Shown: piece after piece, positions 58,865-64,000 of the stretch
How positions within the stretch are numbered: position 1 is the first letter of the stretch
Layout: the number at the start of each line of letters is the position of its first letter
NCBI GenBank assembly: GCA_022560615.1
Contig: JADFSR010000003.1
Location: 124,001 to 188,000 of the forward strand
Source of the DNA: Gemmatimonadota bacterium
GTDB lineage: Bacteria > Gemmatimonadota > Gemmatimonadetes > Longimicrobiales > Gaopeijiaceae
Length of the DNA stretch: 64,000 nt
Direction of reading: 5' to 3'
The notes under the pieces: generated by a model
Database searches by the model: none
The model's input: only the letters and a program-made list of their open reading frames with translations
Told to the model about the DNA's origin: nothing
Translations under genes and position numbers: made by a program

Positions 58865-59488
58865 ATGATGACAACGCCGATCCGCCCGTATCTGCTCTCT
58901 CTCATGCTGGTTGCCGCTCCGGTGGGCCTGCCGGCCCAAGCCCAGGACACGGCGGCCGATCCTCCGGTTCTGCCCGGTGACGTCGTCAGCCTCGAGGTCT
59001 GGCGGGAGGAGGATCTGACAGGGGAGTTCCTCGTGGACCAGCACTTCCTCGTCACGCTACCCTTGATCGGGGAGTTGGACGTCCGCGGGGAGACGGAGTT
59101 GTCCTTGCGGGAAAGGGTGCGGGTGCTCATGCAAGTGGAGCTCATCAACCCCTCCATCGGGGTCCACGTGCTCAAGCGTGTCCGTGTATTGGGGGCCGTG
59201 ATCGAACCTGGCATCTTCCTCGTCGATGCCACCATGAGCGTGGCTGATGCCCTGGCGTCGGCGGGCGGACGCACCCCGACCGCACAACATGGCGCGGTGA
59301 TCCTCAGGCGGGGCGGCGAGCTCATCGAGATCGATGTCTTCGAGGACACCCGTCTGTCGGACTTGGCTGTGCGGACCGGGGACGAGCTCCTGGTTCCGGA
59401 GAAAGGGTGGCTGGAACGCAATCTCGGTCCGGTGGTCACGGGGCTGACCGCGACTGCGGCTCTCATCTTCGCGGTATTGGCGAGGTGA
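58865..59488 (+). CDS. Short Wza-like polysaccharide export protein, copy 2
   Basis: The signal peptide ends in PAQAQ; no lipobox Cys is present. LPGDVVSLEVWREEDLTGEFLVD and KRVRVLGAVIEPGIFLVDATMSVADAL are the Poly_export and SLBB parts. The end has W-L-E-R-N then a hydrophobic helix (VVTGLTATAALIFAVLAR). Length 207. Layout and end motif match 48869-49483, so the two are paralogous. Two ATG codons (58865 and 58868) are possible. The last 4 bases overlap the next gene. Confidence 0.88.
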   Translation: MMTTPIRPYLLSLMLVAAPVGLPAQAQDTAADPPVLPGDVVSLEVWREEDLTGEFLVDQHFLVTLPLIGELDVRGETELSLRERVRVLMQVELINPSIGVHVLKRVRVLGAVIEPGIFLVDATMSVADALASAGGRTPTAQHGAVILRRGGELIEIDVFEDTRLSDLAVRTGDELLVPEKGWLERNLGPVVTGLTATAALIFAVLAR

Positions 59489-61113
59489 GCGTGGATTCCG
59501 GGCCACCGGGCTCGGCCCTCAGGCTCGCGAAGGCACTGCGTCGCCGTTGGCTCCTCGTGCTCGGCGCGCCGACCGCTACCACTCTGCTGGCGTTGCTCTT
59601 CATCTTTCTGGTGCGGCCGGTTTTCGAGGCGGGGGTGAGCATCCGCTTTCTCGAGGACCAGACCCCGCTCGGCGGTGCGCTGGCTTCGGCGGTCGGGCAG
59701 GGGGGCGGAGGGCTGTCCCTGCTGGCCAGCCTCGCGGGGCGCGCCGTGCCTACGCAGACGGAGGTCGCAGTGATGGGGAGCCGCGCGCTTGCGCGGGTCG
59801 TCATGAATGAGTTGGGGCTCCGGCTCGAGCTCCGCACCCCTTCCAGGGTTCGTCGCGGGGCGGTATTTCAGGAGGTCACCATTTCCGACGAGGCTGTCGA
59901 AGGGAAGTTCACCCTGGAGCGCGTGGCGGACGGTCAGTTCAGGGTCACGGGGCGGATCGTGGTGGATCGAAACGTCTTCCGGCCCATCCTGAACGAACGC
60001 AAGACCGAGGTGGACCTGGGCTCTGCCCGGGTGGGAGAGCCCCTTCCGATCGAGGGAGCCAGGATCGTCCTGGCGCCCGAAGCCGCCACCCTGAGGCGGA
60101 TTCGCTTCCGCATTCACCCGATGCAGGATGCTCTCGACGATTTCCAGAAACGGGTCTCCGTCGACCGGCCGAGGCGCGACGCCGATGTCGTGAGCATTCA
60201 CGTGCGCTGGACCGATCCCGAGGTCGCTGCCCGCGCTGCCGACCTGATGGCCATTCGCTTCATGGAGCGGCGTGAGGCGTTCCTGTCACGCGAATTCGGA
60301 CGCACCGCGGCATTCCTCTCCTCCGAGTTGGACAGTTTGCAAGAGGAGCTCGTAGTCGCGGAGGAGGCGCTACGGGTGTACAGGGAGGCGGAGGGCATCG
60401 TGGAGCCGGAGGCGCAAGCCAGGGTTGCGGTGGAACAACTTGCCGATCTCCAGGGGCGCAGAGACCTCATCGCGGCGGAGCGGCAGGCGCTGCTGACGCT
60501 CTTGGATGAAGTCCGTGCGATTCCGGTCGATGTCGCCGAGGAATCAAGCTTTCGCCGGCTCGTCTACTTTCCCACGCTCCTGGCCACCACCGCTACCGCC
60601 GAGCTCCTCTCACTCTTGGGGGAGATCGAGAACGAGAGGGCCGTGCTTCTGGATCGGCGAACGCCCGATGCCCGCGAAATTCGCGTTCTCAGCGACCGGG
60701 TGATCGAGCTCGAGAACCAGCTGCGCACCGTGGCGGAGACGTTCGTGGACGGCCTCGGCAACCAGGTCGTAGCACTCGACCAGCTCATCACCGACTTCCG
60801 AGGTGAGCTCGAGAGGGTACCGGCGGTGGAGATGGAGTACCTGCGCCGCCGGCGGCAGGTGGAGGTGCTGACCGAGCTGTACCTGTTCATGCAGTTGCGG
60901 CAGAAGGAGGCCGAGATCACCGCGGCCGGAGAGAGCGGTGGCGCTCGGATCGTGGATGCCGCCGAGGTCCCGATAGAGCCGGTACTGCCCCAGCCGATGC
61001 TGACGCTGATCATATCGGTCATCGTCGGGGTGGGCATCGGGGTCGGGGGCGCTGTGGCACTCGAGCATTCGGCGTCGGTGCTCGGCGAGGCTCCGCCGGA
61101 GGTCGCCGCCTAA
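59485..61113 (+). CDS. Wzz-like chain-length determinant protein without kinase domain
   Basis: The 542-residue protein has two helices: near residues 20-45 (LLVLGAPTATTLLALLFIFLV) and 510-530 (LTLIISVIVGVGIGVGGAVAL). Between them is a long periplasmic coiled coil with many Glu/Arg/Leu heptads. It has no Walker motifs and no Tyr tail, unlike the wzc-like gene at 46449-48860. The GTG at 59485 overlaps the preceding stop (GTGA); GTG 59491 is an alternative. It probably works with the export protein encoded just before it. Confidence 0.86.
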   Translation: MSVDSGPPGSALRLAKALRRRWLLVLGAPTATTLLALLFIFLVRPVFEAGVSIRFLEDQTPLGGALASAVGQGGGGLSLLASLAGRAVPTQTEVAVMGSRALARVVMNELGLRLELRTPSRVRRGAVFQEVTISDEAVEGKFTLERVADGQFRVTGRIVVDRNVFRPILNERKTEVDLGSARVGEPLPIEGARIVLAPEAATLRRIRFRIHPMQDALDDFQKRVSVDRPRRDADVVSIHVRWTDPEVAARAADLMAIRFMERREAFLSREFGRTAAFLSSELDSLQEELVVAEEALRVYREAEGIVEPEAQARVAVEQLADLQGRRDLIAAERQALLTLLDEVRAIPVDVAEESSFRRLVYFPTLLATTATAELLSLLGEIENERAVLLDRRTPDAREIRVLSDRVIELENQLRTVAETFVDGLGNQVVALDQLITDFRGELERVPAVEMEYLRRRRQVEVLTELYLFMQLRQKEAEITAAGESGGARIVDAAEVPIEPVLPQPMLTLIISVIVGVGIGVGGAVALEHSASVLGEAPPEVAA

Positions 61114-61118
61114 GCGCT

Positions 61119-62438
61119 GTGGCAGCCCCAGCCCGCATTCCTCCGGACCTCTCGACCCGCAGCCTAGCCCGCAACACCGGCTACAACGTCCTGGGGCAAG
61201 GCCTGCCACTCCTTGTCGCGCTAGCGGCCGTGCCTCTGCTGCTGCGAGGCTTGGGGGAGATACGATTCGGTATCCTGGGGCTGGTGTGGGTCTTCCTCAC
61301 GGTGTTCAGCGACTTCGGCTTCCATCGCGCCGGGACCCGGTTCCTGGCTCGGTCGCTGGGCGCAGGCGCTCCCGAGGAGCTGAACAGGATCGCCTGGATC
61401 ACCGTCGGAGCTCAAATGGCTTTGGGCGTGGCCCTGGCGCTCCTGATGGCGGCGAGCTCGGGAATCCTGGTCGAATCCGTGCTGCAAGTGGCTCCCGGGG
61501 CACGCGAGGAGGCCAGAGCCGCGTTCCTGCTGCTTGCGGCCGCAACGCCGATCCTTACCGTCGGAGCGGCCTTCCGCGGCTTCCTGGAGGCCGCCCAGCG
61601 CTTCGCTGTGCTGAACCTGATCCGTGCCACCGCGAGCACCCTGACCTACCTGCTCCCCGCCGGCGCCGTTCTGCTCGGGTGGGGCGTCGTTCCCATCGTG
61701 CTCCTATTAGTGGGTGTACGGGCGCTCCTCCTGGTGGGATTCTGGGTTGCCGCGCGGGACCTCTTGGTAGCTGGCCCGGAGGATCGTGGCTCAGAGCATC
61801 CGAGCTTGCGGGCCCGCGAGATCCTCTCGTTCGGGGGCTGGACGACCGTCTCGACCGTGGTGTCCCCGGTCCTTGTTTACCTCGATCGCTTCCTTCTCGG
61901 CGCGCTGGTGAGCGTAGCGGCTGTGGGGCTCTATACCGCGCCCTTCGAGCTGGTGGTTCGGGTTCTCCTGGTTCCGGGCAGCATTGCCGCGATCCTGTTT
62001 CCGGCTGTGAGCTCGGTCCAAGCTCAGGGAAAGGGGCTCATTGCGGCGTCGTTGGCACGGAAAGCGGGCATCGCCATCCTGGCGGTCGTAGGGCCTTTCG
62101 CTGTGGTGCTCCTGATCTTCGCGGGTCCTATTCTGCGCACGTGGCTCGGTCCCCAGGCGACACCAGAGATCGTGCTTGCGCTACAGATTCTCGCGCCCGG
62201 AGTCTTGGCGAATTCGTTGGCGTTCGTGCCGTTCTCGGTCCTGCAGGGACTGGGTAGGGCCGACGTGACGGGAAAGCTGCACCTGCTCGAGCTCCCTGTG
62301 CACATTGCCGTCGCCTGGTTCTGCATCAGCCGATGGAGCATCGTCGGTGCGGCGGGCGCCTGGAGCTTCCGGACCGTTCTGGATGCGGGTCTGCTTTTCT
62401 TCGCCGCCCGTGGATTGAGCGCGAGGAGCGCTCCTTGA
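61119..62438 (+). CDS. Polysaccharide flippase (Wzx/MATE-like)
   Basis: This 439-residue protein has twelve or so predicted helices. The start NTGYNVLGQGLPLLVALAAVPLLLRGLG and the segments GWTTVSTVVSPVLVYLDRFLLG and RVLLVPGSIAAILFPAVSS resemble Wzx/MOP flippases, which move lipid-linked units across the inner membrane. The start is GTG 61119, 5 bp after the wzz stop. The end lies in a tandem repeat shared with the next gene's start. Confidence 0.85.
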   Translation: MAAPARIPPDLSTRSLARNTGYNVLGQGLPLLVALAAVPLLLRGLGEIRFGILGLVWVFLTVFSDFGFHRAGTRFLARSLGAGAPEELNRIAWITVGAQMALGVALALLMAASSGILVESVLQVAPGAREEARAAFLLLAAATPILTVGAAFRGFLEAAQRFAVLNLIRATASTLTYLLPAGAVLLGWGVVPIVLLLVGVRALLLVGFWVAARDLLVAGPEDRGSEHPSLRAREILSFGGWTTVSTVVSPVLVYLDRFLLGALVSVAAVGLYTAPFELVVRVLLVPGSIAAILFPAVSSVQAQGKGLIAASLARKAGIAILAVVGPFAVVLLIFAGPILRTWLGPQATPEIVLALQILAPGVLANSLAFVPFSVLQGLGRADVTGKLHLLELPVHIAVAWFCISRWSIVGAAGAWSFRTVLDAGLLFFAARGLSARSAP

Positions 62439-62490
62439 GCCCTTTGAGCCCCTTGAGCCCCCTTGTAGCCCTGTGAGCCCTGTGAGCCCC
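62435..62490 (+). repeat. Tandem TTGAGCCC(C) repeats at the wzx/glycosyltransferase junction
   Basis: Six imperfect units of 9-10 bp follow each other (TTGAGCCC, TTGAGCCCC, TTGAGCCCCC, TTGTAGCCC, TGTGAGCCC, TGTGAGCCCC). The first unit contains the wzx TGA and the last two contain the possible GTG starts of the next gene. Slippage would change the spacing or the number of N-terminal codons. Confidence 0.8.
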
Positions 62491-63810
62491 GACCTTTCGG
62501 TGATCCTCGTGACCTGGAACGTCCGGGAGCTTGTGCTCACGTGCATCCAGCGTGTACTCGAGCGCAAGGGCGAGCTCGAGGTCGAGGTGATCCTGGTGGA
62601 CAACGGCTCTTCCGATGGGACCCTCCAGGCGGTTGCAGAGAGCTTCCCGCTCGTGCGGATCGTTCAGAATCATGAGAACCTGGGTTTCCCGCGGGCGAAT
62701 AACCTGGCTCTGGTCGAGGCCCGCGGCCGCCACGTCCTCTTTCTGAATCCCGACACGGAGGTCGGCGACGGCACGCTGGAGGCCTGCGTCCGAGAGTTGG
62801 ACGCGGATCCCTCCCTTGGCGCCGTCGGGTGCCGAGTTCTGCTTCCGGACGGACGAGTCCAGGTCGAATCCGCCCGACGACACTATCGACTTCTGGATCT
62901 CGTTTGGGAGGCTTTCTACCTCCATGTATTCTTCCCCCACAGTCGCGTGTTCGCGCACCAGGTGATGGGGGATTGGGACCACGAGGGCGATCGCGACGTA
63001 GAGGCGCTCATGGGTGCCTTCATCATGGTCCGCGGCGAGGCGGTATTGGATGTGGGCGGGATGCCCGACGAAGTGTTCATGTACCATGAGGATCTGGCGC
63101 TGTGCCTCCGTCTCGAGAAACGGGGTTGGAAAATCCGCTACCTCGGCGGCGTGACGACCTTGCATCACCACCGGGCGTCGACAGCACGGTCGTCTTCACC
63201 GCTGGAGCTGCTGGAAGGAGAGGTCCGAGTCCGACTGATACGGGAGCGCTCTGGCCTTGTGGCCGGCCTGGCGGCGCGACTCCTATTCGGCTTCAGGGCC
63301 GCCCTGCGGCTCTTCATCGCGCTGGCGGCGTGGCCCTTTGCGTCGCTAAGGGACCGGTTTCCCCAGGTCACGAACGTGCGGAAGCAGGCCGCGCTGCTCG
63401 TGTGGACCGTTTGGCCGGCGTTCGTGCGCAGACGCCTACGGGCCTCCGGAATTCCCGAAGATCTGCGACCTGGACTTCTGGTAGTCGCTCCAACCCCGCC
63501 CCCTGTTCACGGCGTCTCGGTCTTCACGAAGATGCTGCTCTCTTCCATCGAGCTGCGCACGCGATTTCGGGTCCACCATGTGGAGTTGGCTGACCGCCGC
63601 TCTGCGCGGCACCTGGCCGAAGTCCTGGTCGTTGCCTGGACTCGGCGACCCGCGCTCTGCTACCTCTCCCTTTCCCAGAACGCCCTGGCGTTCCAGAGGG
63701 ACGCCCTGCTCATCGCCGCCGCTCGGAGTTCCGGGGCGAGGGTCGTGACGTTCACTCGGGAGCGCTCTGTGGAGCGCGTGATGCAAGAGCTCGACGATGC
63801 CCTCACCTGA
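62473..63810 (+). CDS. GT2 glycosyltransferase fused to a fragment of a GT4 glycosyltransferase
   Basis: Residues 7-250 form a GT-A domain of family GT2: LSVILVTWN, VDNGSSDGT, ENLGFPRANN, FLNPDTEV (metal-binding Asp) and DLALCLRLEKRG. A hydrophobic region around 255-290 may touch the membrane. From residue 334 the sequence LLVVAPTPPPVHGVSVFTKMLL is the N-terminal strand-helix of a GT-B (GT4) enzyme, but it lasts only about 90 residues, then ends in FTRERSVERVMQELDDAL, which resembles the end of a GT4 enzyme. The central part, including the donor site, is absent. The GT2 part may be active. GTG 62473 or GTG 62482 is the start. Confidence 0.8.
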   Translation: MSPVSPDLSVILVTWNVRELVLTCIQRVLERKGELEVEVILVDNGSSDGTLQAVAESFPLVRIVQNHENLGFPRANNLALVEARGRHVLFLNPDTEVGDGTLEACVRELDADPSLGAVGCRVLLPDGRVQVESARRHYRLLDLVWEAFYLHVFFPHSRVFAHQVMGDWDHEGDRDVEALMGAFIMVRGEAVLDVGGMPDEVFMYHEDLALCLRLEKRGWKIRYLGGVTTLHHHRASTARSSSPLELLEGEVRVRLIRERSGLVAGLAARLLFGFRAALRLFIALAAWPFASLRDRFPQVTNVRKQAALLVWTVWPAFVRRRLRASGIPEDLRPGLLVVAPTPPPVHGVSVFTKMLLSSIELRTRFRVHHVELADRRSARHLAEVLVVAWTRRPALCYLSLSQNALAFQRDALLIAAARSSGARVVTFTRERSVERVMQELDDALT

Positions 63811-64000
63811 TGAGGTGATACAGGCGCCCCGGGTCGTCTCCCATAGCGAGCAGCGACCTTCGCGGGCGATCTGGGCCGGTGTGGTGCTGCTCGTAGTGGT
63901 TTCCGCAGTGGGAACCTCGTGGGACCCGTGGCTGACCCTTGGTCTGCTCATCGGCTGCGTGCTGTTTGGACTGACGGTGACGTGGCCCCTCGGGGTCATT
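63797..64000 (+). CDS. Start of a membrane protein, probably O-antigen polymerase or ligase (cut by window end)
   Basis: ATG 63797 overlaps the previous gene by 14 bp, and the frame stays open to the window end (68 codons). The N-terminus is short and polar, followed by two hydrophobic segments: AIWAGVVLLVVVSAVGTSW and WLTLGLLIGCVLFGLTVTW. The position after wzx and a glycosyltransferase, together with several helices, suggests a Wzy-type polymerase or WaaL-like ligase. Most of the sequence is outside the window, so this is provisional. Confidence 0.55.
   Translation, partial: MPSPDEVIQAPRVVSHSEQRPSRAIWAGVVLLVVVSAVGTSWDPWLTLGLLIGCVLFGLTVTWPLGVI

Overview
This 64 kb window is a GC-rich bacterial chromosome segment. 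It probably comes from the Gemmatimonadota or a close relative in the FCB group. That assignment is an inference from several clues: the complete translation and transcription super-cluster, a long SecA with an N-terminal insertion, a three-helix membrane module common in Gemmatimonadota (3469-3831), a cysteine-rich RCC1-type lipoprotein, short Wza-like export proteins and two Wzi-like outer-membrane barrels. No 16S rRNA gene is present to confirm it.

Layout. 1-3831: pyrimidine synthesis (pyrD, pyrF), cysS and a small membrane protein, packed with start/stop overlaps. 3852-4435: four tRNA genes (Thr-TGT, Tyr-GTA, Gly-TCC, Thr-GGT) directly before a tuf gene, the same order as thrU-tyrU-glyT-thrT-tufB in E. 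coli. 4487-17922: tuf1, rpmG, secE, nusG, rplKAJL and rpoBC. 18117-22542: the str operon (rpsL, rpsG, fusA, tuf2). 22886-38236: the S10, spc and alpha operons in canonical order (rpsJ to rplQ, with secY, adk, map and rpoA), but infA is missing from its usual place between map and rpmJ. 38287-39134: a membrane-anchored protein of unknown function and rpmB. 39160-64000: a surface-polysaccharide locus on both strands, with secA in the middle.

The two tuf genes are direct repeats about 16.9 kb apart. They differ by one base in 1197 bp, and the near-identity continues about 180 bp past the stop codon. Several operon junctions hold strong RNA hairpins: a promoter and a terminator-like hairpin in the rpsL leader, a hairpin with a T-tract before fusA, a 27-bp inverted repeat before rpmG, a perfect 12-bp hairpin before rpsJ, and a near-consensus promoter before rpmJ. 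Feedback or attenuation control of ribosomal operons is therefore likely, although the mechanisms are inferred.

The polysaccharide region carries two partly parallel export sets. The first (39.1-49.5 kb) has a truncated sugar-nucleotide epimerase, Wzi-1, a UDP-sugar 6-dehydrogenase, the dTDP-rhamnose genes rmlC/D/A/B, a Wzc-type tyrosine kinase and Wza-1. The second (53.1-64 kb) has a CapD-type 4,6-dehydratase, Wzi-2, an RCC1-like lipoprotein, an initiating phosphoglycosyltransferase, Wza-2, a Wzz-like protein without a kinase domain, a Wzx-like flippase, a GT2/GT4 chimeric glycosyltransferase and the start of a probable Wzy polymerase or ligase. Together they describe a Wzx/Wzy-type capsule or exopolysaccharide pathway. 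No CRISPR array, integrase, transposase, toxin-antitoxin pair or restriction system was seen.
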